NCBI GenBank assembly: GCA_029209985.1
Contig: JARGNZ010000008.1
Coordinates: forward strand, 5,054 to 69,053
Source: Parvibaculaceae bacterium
GTDB taxonomy: Bacteria; Pseudomonadota; Alphaproteobacteria; Parvibaculales; Parvibaculaceae
Reading direction: 5' to 3'
Length of the DNA: 64,000 nt
Numbering within the stretch: the stretch's first letter is position 1; each line of letters begins with the position of its first letter. A program made the position numbers and the translations under genes. Below, piece after piece: positions 26,584 through 36,149 of this stretch. Under the pieces are notes generated by a model, which made no database searches, had not been told where the DNA came from, and saw only the letters and a list, made by a program, of their open reading frames with translations.

Positions 26584-26681
26584 GACATGCACTAAGCTTA
26601 TATTTACACCTAAACCAATTCACATACCGCACAGCCACTCGACGCAGCCGCTGATGCACAATATCGGGATAGAGAACGACG

Positions 26682-27761
26682 ATGGTTGAGAGTTTAATGT
26701 TGATCGCACTGGGTTTCATGATCGCTACCTTCATCGGAATACTTCTTTCCCAATTCATCTGGCGCCGCGCTGTCACAGTGACCACACGCCGCTTGCAAGA
26801 TGGCCCGACCCTTCCCCTAGAGGACACCCCGTCCCAAGCTGACAGCGCTGCGGCACGCGAAAACGAAGCCGCCCTTCACGCCGTGCGCCAAGAACTTACG
26901 CAAGCGAAAGAAGAACTCAGCACCTCCAAAGCAACCATCGTGTCCCTGCAGTCTGCAGCCCAAGGCGACACAGCCGACAAAGGGAGTTTGGCGCAAGAAA
27001 TTGAGCAGAAAAACCAAGAAATTGAGCGGGTAACAGCCGAGCTTGCCAAATCCGATGCCAAGGTTGAAGCCGCCAAAGGCGCCCTCACTGAAGCAGAAAC
27101 AAAAATCCTGACCCTATCTTCAGATGCCGCCACCAAGGCAAAAGAAGTGACCGAGCTAAACCAAGCACTCAGTCAATCTAAACAGGAAGCGGAGACAGCC
27201 CAATCTGGCCGCCTCAAAGCGGAAGGCATTCTTGCCAACGTGTCAGCCGCAGCCACAGCGCTAATGGCCTCTTTAGCGACAGAGGCAGAGCCTGCTCAAA
27301 ACGAGGAAGCCGACGAACCCCATACAATGGCTGAAGCTGAGGACGACGAAACAACGGAAGAATCAGCAGAATCAGTCGAATCTGTTGAGGCAAGCGCAGA
27401 AGAGGTCTCTTCCGACACCCTGATTATGGCCGCATCCGAAGAAAAAATAGCGCCGCAAGAAGACGTCTCAAGCGAAACATCTCCATTAGCCGCCCTACAA
27501 GAAGAAACAGCGCCAGACCCAAGCTCTGAGCAGGACCGCTCTGCCCTTGTGGCAGCTGTTCCAACCCTTGATGAATTTAGTGCAGAAGACGAACGTCCCC
27601 AAAGCCCCAAAGACGCACAAGCAGAAAACCCAGAAGATAAGCGGCTTGCAGATGCACCTGCGGTTGACAGCAAAGCCGACGATGAGGCTTCCCTTGCCTC
27701 CGTCACCACCCTTGATGCGCGGATCGAAGCCCTCAAAGAAGGCGTTGCCTCCCCCGCCTAA
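26682..27761 (+). CDS. Membrane-anchored coiled-coil protein of unknown function
   Basis: 359 residues. One N-terminal membrane segment (residues 4-27, SLMLIALGFMIATFIGILLS) is followed by the basic RRAVTVTTRRL and a long predicted coiled coil (about 55-195, Glu/Ala/Lys/Gln-rich heptads such as LAQEIEQKNQEIERVTAEL). Residues 200-350 are acidic and low-complexity, rich in Glu, Ala, Ser and Asp, so probably disordered. The topology would place the coil in the cytoplasm. I do not recognise a family; a scaffold or division-related role could be imagined but nothing in sequence supports one. No clear partner; eipA upstream ends with a terminator. Confidence 0.8.
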   Translation: MVESLMLIALGFMIATFIGILLSQFIWRRAVTVTTRRLQDGPTLPLEDTPSQADSAAARENEAALHAVRQELTQAKEELSTSKATIVSLQSAAQGDTADKGSLAQEIEQKNQEIERVTAELAKSDAKVEAAKGALTEAETKILTLSSDAATKAKEVTELNQALSQSKQEAETAQSGRLKAEGILANVSAAATALMASLATEAEPAQNEEADEPHTMAEAEDDETTEESAESVESVEASAEEVSSDTLIMAASEEKIAPQEDVSSETSPLAALQEETAPDPSSEQDRSALVAAVPTLDEFSAEDERPQSPKDAQAENPEDKRLADAPAVDSKADDEASLASVTTLDARIEALKEGVASPA

Positions 27762-27819
27762 CGATCTAGGGGCGACTTTGACACCGCAACGCTTTTGAGG
27801 CCCTTAAACGCGTCCTACT

Positions 27820-27844
27820 GTCGCGCGTCAGCGAGACGCGCGAC
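27820..27844. repeat. GC-rich perfect hairpin before the cco operon
   Basis: Perfect 10-bp arms GTCGCGCGTC and GACGCGCGAC with loop AGCGA. No T tract follows on either strand, so it is not a standard terminator; it may be a factor-binding palindrome or an mRNA 3' end structure for the upstream gene. Confidence 0.55.
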
Positions 27845-27904
27845 GGAAACACACCTCGAAACCCAATGTTTTCCTTCTATTTTGATAATTTTTCTCTATG
27901 CCAC

Positions 27905-27918
27905 TTGATCTATGCCAA
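27905..27918 (+). promoter_or_regulatory. Candidate FNR/FixK box upstream of ccoN
   Basis: TTGAT-CTAT-GCCAA matches the consensus TTGAT-N4-ATCAA at 8 of 10 positions; the left half is perfect. It lies 65-78 nt before the ccoN start, suitable for activation from about -41 of a promoter inside that gap. cco operons are FNR/FixK targets in most alphaproteobacteria, and an Fnr gene with the matching recognition residues is encoded at 24.4-25.2 kb. Confidence 0.6.
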
Positions 27919-27982
27919 GGCATGATTAAGAGCAGCGGTTTAAGACCGACCTTGGAGAACCATCAACTTGAGGGAGAAACTC

Positions 27983-29659
27983 ATGTCAGCTTCCAAAGAG
28001 GCGACATCTGGCACATTTGGACCCATGACCCTAGTGGTCGGGGCGGTCTTTATTGCGAGTGCGCTACTGAGCATCTTTGTCGCCGCCAGAACCCATGACG
28101 CCGTCATGGGGTTCCATATGGCACTATTCACCACCTTTTTCGTTCTGGGTGCCTTCTGGCTCGGCAAACGACATTTCGATGCTCTAGAACAACCATCTGA
28201 ACCGACCGCACAAGACGGCATCCAATATATGGATGGCCCAATTCGTGTGGCGACAATTGCAGCCCTTTTCTGGGGTATTGCAGGCTTTCTGGTGGGGTGC
28301 ATCATCGCATTCCAACTGGCATTCCCCGTTCTAAACCTCGACCTACCTTGGACCTCATTTGGCCGCCTACGGCCTTTGCACACATCAGCTGTTGTGTTTG
28401 CCTTTGGTGGCAATGCCCTCATCGCAACATCCCTCTATGTGGTGCAACGGACATGTAAAACGCGTCTGGCCGGCGACATCGCCCCTTGGTTCCTTGTTTG
28501 GGGCTATCAGCTTTTCATTGTTTTGGCAGCAACCGGCTATTTGCTCGGTGTCACCCAATCCAAAGAATACGCAGAACCAGAATGGTACGTTGACCTCTGG
28601 CTCACCATTGTTTGGGTAACCTATCTAGCGGTATTCCTCTTCACCCTTATGAAGCGGCGCGAGCCCCACATTTACGTGGCCAACTGGTTCTACCTTGCGT
28701 TCATTGTCACTATTGCAATGTTGCATTTGGTCAACAATGCCTCCCTACCCGTCTCTTGGTTTGAACCAAAGTCTTATAGCGCCTATTCCGGCGTGCAAGA
28801 TGCCCTCATTCAATGGTGGTACGGTCACAATGCCGTTGGCTTCTTCCTAACGGCTGGCTTCTTGGGCATGATGTATTACTTCGTGCCGAAACGCGCAGAA
28901 CGCCCTGTCTATTCCTACCGCCTATCCATCATCCACTTCTGGGCAATCATCTTCCTTTACATCTGGGCAGGTCCACACCATTTGCACTACACCGCCCTGC
29001 CAGATTGGGCACAAACCCTTGGCATGACCTTCTCTATCATGCTGTGGATGCCTTCATGGGGCGGAATGATCAATGGGCTTATGACCCTCTCCGGGGCATG
29101 GGACAAATTGCGGACCGACCCTGTCATCCGCATGTTGGTTGTTTCGGTTGCCTTCTACGGTATGAGCACATTTGAGGGGCCGGTTATGTCCATCAAAGCG
29201 GTGAACTCTTTGAGCCATTACACAGACTGGACCATTGGCCACGTACACTCAGGCGCATTGGGCTGGGTTGGCTTTGTTTCCTTTGGCGCGATTTATTGTT
29301 TGGTGCCATGGTTGTGGAAACGCAAAGAGCTTTATTCCCTACAATTAGTGAACTGGCACTTCTGGATCGCCACCATCGGCATTGTTTTCTACATCACAGC
29401 CATGTGGGTTTCTGGAATCATGCAAGGCCTAATGTGGCGGGCATATAACGACCTTGGTTTCCTCGATTATTCTTTCGTTGAATCCGTGGAAGCAATGCAT
29501 CCCTACTACATCATCCGTGCATGTGGTGGCGTTCTCTTCCTCATCGGTGCACTGATCATGGTCTACAACGTGTACAGAACCATCAAAGGTGACGTCCGTT
29601 CTTCCGAAAAACTCGACCCCGCTCCAGCAGGCCCCGGCCAGCTTATGGCTGCGGAATAG
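27983..29659 (+). CDS. ccoN: cbb3-type cytochrome c oxidase subunit I (CcoN)
   Basis: 558 residues. CcoN is the catalytic heme-copper subunit of the high-affinity oxidase; it holds heme b and the heme b3-CuB site. About twelve membrane segments. Metal-ligand histidines are in [45 protein letters not shown] and [15 protein letters not shown]. The N-terminal 90 residues contain two extra hydrophobic segments before the first core helix. ATG 27983 has GAGGGAG upstream; TTG 27968 overlaps that site. First gene of ccoNOQP. Confidence 0.97.
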   Translation: MSASKEATSGTFGPMTLVVGAVFIASALLSIFVAARTHDAVMGFHMALFTTFFVLGAFWLGKRHFDALEQPSEPTAQDGIQYMDGPIRVATIAALFWGIAGFLVGCIIAFQLAFPVLNLDLPWTSFGRLRPLHTSAVVFAFGGNALIATSLYVVQRTCKTRLAGDIAPWFLVWGYQLFIVLAATGYLLGVTQSKEYAEPEWYVDLWLTIVWVTYLAVFLFTLMKRREPHIYVANWFYLAFIVTIAMLHLVNNASLPVSWFEPKSYSAYSGVQDALIQWWYGHNAVGFFLTAGFLGMMYYFVPKRAERPVYSYRLSIIHFWAIIFLYIWAGPHHLHYTALPDWAQTLGMTFSIMLWMPSWGGMINGLMTLSGAWDKLRTDPVIRMLVVSVAFYGMSTFEGPVMSIKAVNSLSHYTDWTIGHVHSGALGWVGFVSFGAIYCLVPWLWKRKELYSLQLVNWHFWIATIGIVFYITAMWVSGIMQGLMWRAYNDLGFLDYSFVESVEAMHPYYIIRACGGVLFLIGALIMVYNVYRTIKGDVRSSEKLDPAPAGPGQLMAAE

Positions 29660-29669
29660 GAGATCTTTG

Positions 29670-30386
29670 ATGAAACACTCAACGATTGAAAAGAACTCCA
29701 TCCTCCTTCTGGTGCTCACCCTTATTGTGGTGGCAATCGGCGGAATCGTGGAAATCATGCCGACCTTCCTCATCAACTCAACAGTTGAAGATGTGGATGG
29801 GGTCCGACCCTACTCTCCCCTCGAACTTGCCGGGCGCAACATCTATGTGCGTGAAGGGTGTTACACCTGCCACTCACAAATGATCCGCTCGCTCCGCTCT
29901 GAGGTGGAACGGTATGGCCCTTATTCATTGGCGGCGGAAAGTAAATATGACCGTCCCTTCCAATGGGGGTCAAAACGGACAGGGCCAGACCTTGCACGGG
30001 TTGGCGGCAAATACTCAAACGAATGGCACGCACTTCACATGACAAATCCTCGCGCTGTTGTGACGGAATCAATCATGCCGGGCTATGCGTTCCTTGCCAC
30101 CACTCCCCTCAACTTTGAACGCATAAATGAAGACCTGAAAACATTAGCGATGCTCGGCGATCCATATAATGAAGATATGATCGCCAATGCGGTTCAGGAT
30201 GTCATCGTTCAAGCCGACCCTGACGAAGATTATGACGACATGTTGGAACGCTATCCCGGCGCGGTTGTTGGAAACTTCGACAACAAACCAGGTGTGAGTG
30301 AACTCGATGCGCTCATTGCCTACCTGCAAATGCTGGGCACTTTGGTTGATTTCTCAGCCACTGATAGCACCGTTTACACCCAATAG
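29670..30386 (+). CDS. ccoO: cbb3-type cytochrome c oxidase subunit II (CcoO), monoheme
   Basis: 238 residues. CcoO is a membrane-anchored cytochrome c that feeds electrons to CcoN. One N-terminal membrane anchor (about 10-32) and one heme c site, CYTCH within [18 protein letters not shown]; the distal ligand is the Met in [14 protein letters not shown] 29670, preceded by GGAG, is the family start; in-frame codons from 29589 overlap ccoN and are not used. It begins 10 nt after ccoN. Confidence 0.96.
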   Translation: MKHSTIEKNSILLLVLTLIVVAIGGIVEIMPTFLINSTVEDVDGVRPYSPLELAGRNIYVREGCYTCHSQMIRSLRSEVERYGPYSLAAESKYDRPFQWGSKRTGPDLARVGGKYSNEWHALHMTNPRAVVTESIMPGYAFLATTPLNFERINEDLKTLAMLGDPYNEDMIANAVQDVIVQADPDEDYDDMLERYPGAVVGNFDNKPGVSELDALIAYLQMLGTLVDFSATDSTVYTQ

Positions 30387-30395
30387 GAGGGCACC

Positions 30396-30560
30396 ATGAG
30401 TTTTGAAAACTTCTCACATCTCGCGGGCACTTGGGGTTTGCTTGCTTTGTTGATCATGTTCACCATCGCAATCAGCTATGCCTTTTGGCCCACCAATCAG
30501 GAAAAATTCCGGGAAGCAGCCAATCTGCCACTGGACGACCAGGAGGAAAACCACTCATGA
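30396..30560 (+). CDS. ccoQ: cbb3 oxidase small subunit CcoQ
   Basis: 54 residues with one membrane helix (about 10-31, AGTWGLLALLIMFTIAISYA) and a polar tail starting FWPTNQEKF, typical for CcoQ/FixQ, which stabilises the oxidase complex. ATG 30396 follows GGAGGGC. It sits between ccoO and ccoP, and its stop overlaps the ccoP start (ATGA). Confidence 0.9.
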   Translation: MSFENFSHLAGTWGLLALLIMFTIAISYAFWPTNQEKFREAANLPLDDQEENHS

Positions 30561-31441
30561 CAAGTGCTCCTCACAAAGACGAAATCTCCGGTGTCGATAC
30601 AACCGGGCACGAATGGGATGGCATTCGTGAATTGAATAATCCACTGCCAAAGTGGTGGATTTATTCCTTCTACGTCTGCATCCTTTGGTCCATCGTCTAC
30701 TGGGTCCTCATGCCTGCATGGCCGATCCTCACCACGGACGGATGGACATACACAAAGGGACTTCTTGGATACTCCCAACGTGCGGTAGTCACCGAAGAAA
30801 TCCAAGATGCGCAGGCAAAACTGGCCCCTTTCCGCGATAAAATTGCGGCATCGGAGTTCTCAGAAATTGTCACCAACCCCGAGCTTATGAGCATAGCGGT
30901 TGCCGGTGGTAAAGCTGCTTTCGGTGATAATTGTGCTCCCTGTCACGGGTCTGGGGCGCAAGGGGCCGTTGGCTTTCCAAACCTAAATGATGATGATTGG
31001 ATTTGGGGTGGATCACTTGATGAAATCCACACCACACTCCAACACGGGATTCGGTGGGACGCGGATGATGACAGTCGCTTCTCTCAAATGCCTGCCTTCT
31101 TGGCAGACGAAATCCTAGAACGCGGTCAGGTAGAGGACGTGGCAACATATGTTCTCACATTGAACGGAAGTGCCGAAGCAAACGAGCAAAGCGCACGCGG
31201 AGCCGTTGTATTTGCCGAACAATGCGCCAGTTGCCATGGGGCAGATGGCACCGGCAACATGGAGCTTGGGGCCCCCAACTTGGCTGACCACATTTGGCTC
31301 TATGGAGGAGACTTACCCACCATTGTCGAAACGGTCTCTTACTCCCGCACCGGGGTGATGCCTGCTTGGTCTACCCGCCTAAGTGAAGGCACCCTCAAAG
31401 AGCTTGCTCTTTACGTCCACTCTCTGGGCGGCGGTCAATAA
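30557..31441 (+). CDS. ccoP: cbb3-type cytochrome c oxidase subunit III (CcoP), diheme
   Basis: 294 residues. CcoP accepts electrons from soluble cytochrome c. The N-terminus has the conserved GHEWDGIRELNNPLPKWW followed by a membrane helix (YSFYVCILWSIVYWVLM). Two cytochrome c domains carry CAPCH and CASCH heme sites, near residues 133 and 226, each with a downstream Met (SQMPAFL, GVMPAWS). Start ATG 30557 overlaps ccoQ by 4 nt, showing translational coupling. Confidence 0.97.
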   Translation: MTSAPHKDEISGVDTTGHEWDGIRELNNPLPKWWIYSFYVCILWSIVYWVLMPAWPILTTDGWTYTKGLLGYSQRAVVTEEIQDAQAKLAPFRDKIAASEFSEIVTNPELMSIAVAGGKAAFGDNCAPCHGSGAQGAVGFPNLNDDDWIWGGSLDEIHTTLQHGIRWDADDDSRFSQMPAFLADEILERGQVEDVATYVLTLNGSAEANEQSARGAVVFAEQCASCHGADGTGNMELGAPNLADHIWLYGGDLPTIVETVSYSRTGVMPAWSTRLSEGTLKELALYVHSLGGGQ

Positions 31442-31448
31442 CGAAATC

Positions 31449-31497
31449 TAATCCGGCCTCATATAGTCTTCCCAAAGAACTGTATGAGGCCGGATTA
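31449..31497 (+). terminator. Terminator-like hairpin after ccoP
   Basis: Perfect 15-bp arms TAATCCGGCCTCATA and TATGAGGCCGGATTA around a 19-nt loop, 7 nt after the ccoP stop, followed by TTTCCTATTTT. It probably reduces read-through from ccoNOQP into ccoG. Confidence 0.75.
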
Positions 31498-31503
31498 TTT
31501 CCT

Positions 31504-31613
31504 ATTTTAGAAAGAACCTGCACAGCGCACCCTAAAGTTTGTCAACCAGTCGCATGACAAATCATCGCAGGGACAATGTGCACTCCCCTTTTTCGGCAGG
31601 TTCTTTCTAAAAT
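31504..31613. repeat. 110-bp element bounded by 18-bp perfect inverted repeats
   Basis: ATTTTAGAAAGAACCTGC at 31504-31521 is exactly inverted as GCAGGTTCTTTCTAAAAT at 31596-31613. Inside lies a second dyad, TTTGTCA (31538-31544) and TGACAAA (31555-31561). The whole could fold into one long hairpin. It occupies the ccoP-ccoG gap right after the ccoP terminator. No target-site duplication is visible. It may be a MITE-like remnant, an attenuator-type leader of ccoG, or a factor-binding site; no second copy is seen in the window. Confidence 0.7.
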
Positions 31614-31683
31614 AACGGGAATTAGACGACCCCTTTCTCCCAAACGGCACCTCTATGAGCCGTGTCTTCAAGATGAGAATCTG

Positions 31684-33237
31684 ATGACCACTACGACCGA
31701 CATAAACGACACCAGCTCACCTCTCAGCACCCTTGTGCAAGAAGCCAAAGGCCTCGCTGCCGCGCCTCATGATGCATATCACGACGACGGCGAAACCCAC
31801 GTTGCGGTTAATTCAGAACGCAACCGGCCCCTCTATGCCTCACGCATCAAAGTGTACCCCAAGCTGGCAAAAGGCTTTTTCCGTCGCATTAAGTGGGCGG
31901 TTATGCTGGTAACACTTGGGATTTATTATGTCACCCCGTGGATCCGTTGGGACAGAGGGTTGAATGCGCCTGACCAAGCAGTGCTCATCGACTTCCCTCA
32001 TCGCAAATTCTACTTCTTCTTTATCGAGATTTGGCCCCAAGAAGTTTACTACATCACCGGCCTCCTCATTCTCGCTTCCTTTGTGCTCTTTCTTGTCACA
32101 TCCATCGCCGGGCGCGTGTGGTGCGGCTATGCCTGTCCGCAAACAGTTTGGACCGATCTATTTATTTACGTCGAAAAATGGATCGAAGGCGATAGAAACG
32201 CACGCATCAAGCTAGACAAAGCCCCATTGAGCCTGTCTAAAATCAGCAAAAAGGTCTCAAAACACAGTATTTGGCTACTCATCGCCTTTGCGACCGGCGG
32301 GGCCTGGGTTTTCTATTTTGATGACGCCCCCACTCTTGCCAACAATCTGCTCAACCTATCTGCGGACCCATCCGCCTACATGTTCATCGGATTATTTGCT
32401 GCATCAACCTACCTTCTCGGAGGATTGGCCCGCGAACAAGTATGCACCTACATGTGTCCTTGGCCACGTATCCAAGGGGCCATGTTCGACGATGACTCAC
32501 TGCTTGTTTCCTACAAAGATGATCGCGGCGAAAGCCGTGGCAAACATAAAAAGGGAGCCAGTTGGGAAGGTCGCGGCGACTGCATAGATTGCGGTGCCTG
32601 CGTCGCAGTTTGCCCGATGGGCATCGACATTCGCGATGGGATGCAATTGGAATGTATTCAGTGCGCTTTGTGCATCGACGCGTGTAACGATGTCATGAAA
32701 AAAGTAGACCGCCCCCTCAACCTCATTGGATATGACACGCCAGCCAACAAAGAGCGCCGCCTTAAAGGCCTGCCAGAAGTCGCCGTCAACCTACTGCGCC
32801 CGCGCACTGTCATTTATACATTTCTGCTGATCGCTGTAAGTGCATTCATGCTCACAACTTTGGTCACGCGCGCAACGATAGATTTGAACGTATTGCGCGA
32901 CAGAAACCCTCTCTTTGTTCAACTCTCCGACGGGGCTTTGCGCAATGGCTATACAATTAAGGTCATCAACAAAGAGCACGTGCCGCAAGTTTTCCGAGTG
33001 TCCCTCGAAGGCATAACAGGGGCTGTTTTAAGTCGCCAATTTGTAGGCCATGAAAACGTCTCCGACATCAACGTGCCAGCAGATAGCCTGAAAAGTGTAA
33101 AATTCTATATTACCCTACCCTATGCAAACCGAGGTCAACTGGACAATGGCGAAGCAGATCTCAATATTGTTGTGCAAAACCTAACCACACAAGAAACCGT
33201 CAAAAATGCCACCGTGTTTAGAGGCCCCGAAGACTAA
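31684..33237 (+). CDS. ccoG: cbb3 oxidase assembly ferredoxin CcoG (FixG)
   Basis: 517 residues. CcoG is a membrane cupric reductase that prepares copper for oxidase assembly. Several membrane segments occur in the first 290 residues; GYACPQTVWTDLF and YMCPWPRIQGAMFDD are family hallmarks. Two ferredoxin [4Fe-4S] sites follow: CIDCGACVAVCPMG (about residue 300) and CIQCALCIDACNDVM (about 323). A last helix and a C-terminal Ig-like domain complete it. ATG 31684 is used; in-frame codons from 31576 run through the inverted repeat and are leader. Confidence 0.96.
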   Translation: MTTTTDINDTSSPLSTLVQEAKGLAAAPHDAYHDDGETHVAVNSERNRPLYASRIKVYPKLAKGFFRRIKWAVMLVTLGIYYVTPWIRWDRGLNAPDQAVLIDFPHRKFYFFFIEIWPQEVYYITGLLILASFVLFLVTSIAGRVWCGYACPQTVWTDLFIYVEKWIEGDRNARIKLDKAPLSLSKISKKVSKHSIWLLIAFATGGAWVFYFDDAPTLANNLLNLSADPSAYMFIGLFAASTYLLGGLAREQVCTYMCPWPRIQGAMFDDDSLLVSYKDDRGESRGKHKKGASWEGRGDCIDCGACVAVCPMGIDIRDGMQLECIQCALCIDACNDVMKKVDRPLNLIGYDTPANKERRLKGLPEVAVNLLRPRTVIYTFLLIAVSAFMLTTLVTRATIDLNVLRDRNPLFVQLSDGALRNGYTIKVINKEHVPQVFRVSLEGITGAVLSRQFVGHENVSDINVPADSLKSVKFYITLPYANRGQLDNGEADLNIVVQNLTTQETVKNATVFRGPED

Positions 33238-33291
33238 CTACGGGCCGGTAAGAGCAGATCCAGCGTCTCTTGAAAATAAAGGACACCCAAG

Positions 33292-33837
33292 ATGAGTAAT
33301 TCATCCCAGACCAAACCAACCACAGACTTTCGTCCGGCAAAATGGTTTGGCGAAATCAAGGGACATCATTTCCTCATTGGGTTGGTTTGTTTTTTTGGGA
33401 TGATTTTCCTTGTAAACGGTGTGCTCGCCTATTTCGCTCTCACAACCTTTGATGGGATCGAAAACCCGCAAGCCAATCGCAATGGGAAAAACTTCAAAGA
33501 AATTCAACAAAACGCGCAAGCCCAAATTGCCCTCGGTTGGCAAACTGAATTTGACACACAAGTTGAAACAATTGGCGACACCCTAGCTTTGACTGTGATT
33601 GCCACCCTAAATGACAACACGCAAGCCCCCCTAGATGGCTTGACGACCACAATAGCCCTCTGGCACCCCACGACACAAAAAATGGACGTAACACGCCCCA
33701 TGACCCCCTTAGGCAACGGGCAGTATCGTGCTTCCCTTCCTTTAGGCCAATTAGGAAACTGGAACTTGCGCATCATCGCAGGCGACATGGCGACACAAAA
33801 ATACTCTTACCAAAAACGTATTTTTCTCAAACCGTAA
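33292..33837 (+). CDS. ccoH: FixH/CcoH family oxidase assembly protein
   Basis: 181 residues. One membrane helix near the N-terminus (about 27-50, FLIGLVCFFGMIFLVNGVLA) and a periplasmic beta-rich domain with TFDGIENPQANRNGKNF and the terminal NLRIIAGDMATQKYSYQKRI. FixH helps assemble the cbb3 complex. 54 nt separate it from ccoG and 17 nt from ccoI. The family is variable; the call rests on topology, the E..F.GI...P pattern and the gene order GHIS. Confidence 0.9.
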   Translation: MSNSSQTKPTTDFRPAKWFGEIKGHHFLIGLVCFFGMIFLVNGVLAYFALTTFDGIENPQANRNGKNFKEIQQNAQAQIALGWQTEFDTQVETIGDTLALTVIATLNDNTQAPLDGLTTTIALWHPTTQKMDVTRPMTPLGNGQYRASLPLGQLGNWNLRIIAGDMATQKYSYQKRIFLKP

Positions 33838-33854
33838 AAGAAACACCCTGCCTC

Positions 33855-36149
33855 ATGTCAAATTCAGTGGCCAATCCGCAGCAAGCACCTGAGATACCCG
33901 CAGCGCTTCCCAGCTCATCCAATCTCTATACCCGGATGAACACAGAAGGCATTGCGGAAATGGATTTGATTGTGCCCGGCATGCATTGTGCTGGATGCTT
34001 GGGAAAAGTTGAACGCGGCCTAGGCAGCGTAGACGGCATCATCTATACCCGCGCAAACCTGTCGACAAAGCGGGTCAAAGTAAAATGGCATCCCGAACAA
34101 GCCAACAGCGACGTGGTCCTCAACACCCTCTCCACACTTGGGTTTGAAGCCACCCCCTTCGACACACGCATCCTAAATGCAGCCGACACCGAAGAGAGCA
34201 AAAAGCTTTTGCGGGCTGTCGGCGTTGCAGGCTTTGCGGCGGCAAATGTGATGCTGTTGTCTGTATCTGTGTGGTCTGGCTTGGTAAGTGATATGGATGA
34301 AGGCACACGTGCATTTTTCCACTGGCTTTCCGCGTTGATCGCCTTACCCGCCGTCGCTTATTCGGGCCAAGTTTTTTTCAAATCTGCCTTCAACGCCCTA
34401 CGCCACAAGCAGATGAATATGGATGTGCCGATTGCCTTGGCCGTTATCCTTGCCTCTGCCATGAGCTTATCTCAAGCCGCTGCCAATGCCGAACATGTGT
34501 ACTTTGATGCCAGCATCTCTCTTCTCTTCTTTTTGCTGATCGGGCGTTACTTAGATGTTGCCGCCAGACAGCAAGCCTGTTCTGTCGCCCAAAACCTGCT
34601 TTCTCTACGTGCCCAATCCGCCCTCTGTGAAAATCCAGACGGCACATGGAGCCACCGTCCCTTACAAGAAGTAACACCGGGAATGCGCGTGATGGTCGCC
34701 GCCGGACAGCACATCCCCGTCGATGCTGACGTGGTTGAAGGCACGAGCGCCATTGATGCAAGTTTGGTAACAGGCGAAACCATGCCTATTGAGGTCCATA
34801 CCGGACAACCTGTTTTCGCGGGCACGTTGAATATGGATGCCCCCCTCACCCTCCAAGTGACCAAAGCAGAAGACGACACCCTGCTGGCTGAAATCGTGCG
34901 CCTTATGGAAGCCGCAGAACAAGCCCGCGCGGGCTATGTCCGATTGGCTGACCGGATTTCACAAGCCTATGCGCCCGCTGTCCACATATTAGCGGCTATC
35001 ACGTTCCTAGGGTGGGTTGCGCTGGGTGCAGGCTGGCATACAGGGCTCATCAATGCCATCGCGGTGCTCATCATCACGTGCCCCTGCGCCCTTGGCCTTG
35101 CAGTGCCTGTCGTGCAAGTGGTCGCCAGCGGCCGCCTACTCAAACAAGGCGTCCTCATAAAATCCCCCGATGGCCTAGAAAAGCTCGCGCAAATTGATAC
35201 GGTCGTCTTCGATAAAACAGGCACCCTCACGATCGGTCAACCAACCCTTCTCAACCCGGAAGCCCTTTCGGGCCTTGAAAAGGAGACCACCCCAACCGTT
35301 GAGGACATCTGGCACCTCGCCTTTTCTCTTGCTCAGAAAAGCGCCCATCCCCTGTCCAAAGCACTGGTTCGCGCGGCTCATAAGCACGTAACCGCACCCT
35401 CTCTCAATTTAGAGAATGTGCAGGAAGTCCCCGGACAAGGGCTACACGCGACATATAAAGGAAAGGCGATCCACCTAGGCAAACGCAGCTTCATGCCTTC
35501 TGCACCCGCCCCTCAACAGACGCAAGCGCCCACGCAAACCCTCGAACTATGGCTGGAGCAAGAAGGGAACACGCCCATTTGCCTGAAATTCGCCGATGCG
35601 CTCCGCCCGGATGCAGTCCAAACCATTGTGCAGCTCACACAAATGGGGCTCACTGTCGAGCTGCTGTCTGGTGACCTACAAAATAATGTCGAGAAAGTAG
35701 CGTCCAAATTAAACATACCCACGGCGTTAGCGATGCAATCACCGGCAGATAAAATCGCACATCTACAAAAACTCACCACCGCTGGGCGTAAAATACTGAT
35801 GGTGGGAGATGGCCTCAATGATGCCCCGGCCCTCAAAACAGCCTTTGTTTCAATGTCCCCCGCCTCAGCCTCAGACATATCTCAAACCGCTGCCGACTTT
35901 ATTTTCCAGAACAAATCTTTGAGCGCCGTGCCTCAAACAATTAGCGTTGCTCGAAAGGCCAATATTTTGGTTAAACAAAACTTTGGTCTCGCATTCCTCT
36001 ATAACGCCGTCGCTATTCCGCTTGCCATGATGGGATACGTCACCCCACTCATCGCCGCCGTTGCCATGTCAACCTCCTCGCTCACAGTCATCGGCAATGC
36101 CATGAGACTTAATTTTGGGAAACAGACAGACGGAGCCTCTCAACCATGA
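33855..36149 (+). CDS. ccoI: Copper-transporting P1B-type ATPase CcoI (FixI)
   Basis: 764 residues. CcoI delivers copper across the membrane for CuB of the cbb3 oxidase. N-terminal metal-binding domain with CAGC in VPGMHCAGCLGKVERGL (about residue 45); membrane metal site TCPCALGLAVPV; actuator TGET; phosphorylation site FDKTGTLT; ATP-binding hinge GDGLNDAPAL. Eight hydrophobic segments. The GMHCAGCL spacing is typical of FixI rather than of CopA. Overlaps ccoS by 4 nt. Confidence 0.96.
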   Translation: MSNSVANPQQAPEIPAALPSSSNLYTRMNTEGIAEMDLIVPGMHCAGCLGKVERGLGSVDGIIYTRANLSTKRVKVKWHPEQANSDVVLNTLSTLGFEATPFDTRILNAADTEESKKLLRAVGVAGFAAANVMLLSVSVWSGLVSDMDEGTRAFFHWLSALIALPAVAYSGQVFFKSAFNALRHKQMNMDVPIALAVILASAMSLSQAAANAEHVYFDASISLLFFLLIGRYLDVAARQQACSVAQNLLSLRAQSALCENPDGTWSHRPLQEVTPGMRVMVAAGQHIPVDADVVEGTSAIDASLVTGETMPIEVHTGQPVFAGTLNMDAPLTLQVTKAEDDTLLAEIVRLMEAAEQARAGYVRLADRISQAYAPAVHILAAITFLGWVALGAGWHTGLINAIAVLIITCPCALGLAVPVVQVVASGRLLKQGVLIKSPDGLEKLAQIDTVVFDKTGTLTIGQPTLLNPEALSGLEKETTPTVEDIWHLAFSLAQKSAHPLSKALVRAAHKHVTAPSLNLENVQEVPGQGLHATYKGKAIHLGKRSFMPSAPAPQQTQAPTQTLELWLEQEGNTPICLKFADALRPDAVQTIVQLTQMGLTVELLSGDLQNNVEKVASKLNIPTALAMQSPADKIAHLQKLTTAGRKILMVGDGLNDAPALKTAFVSMSPASASDISQTAADFIFQNKSLSAVPQTISVARKANILVKQNFGLAFLYNAVAIPLAMMGYVTPLIAAVAMSTSSLTVIGNAMRLNFGKQTDGASQP

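Noticed and set aside
31576-31683. Upstream extension of ccoG by 36 codons
   Set aside because: It would begin inside the inverted-repeat element and lacks family similarity; ATG 31684 gives the normal CcoG N-terminus.
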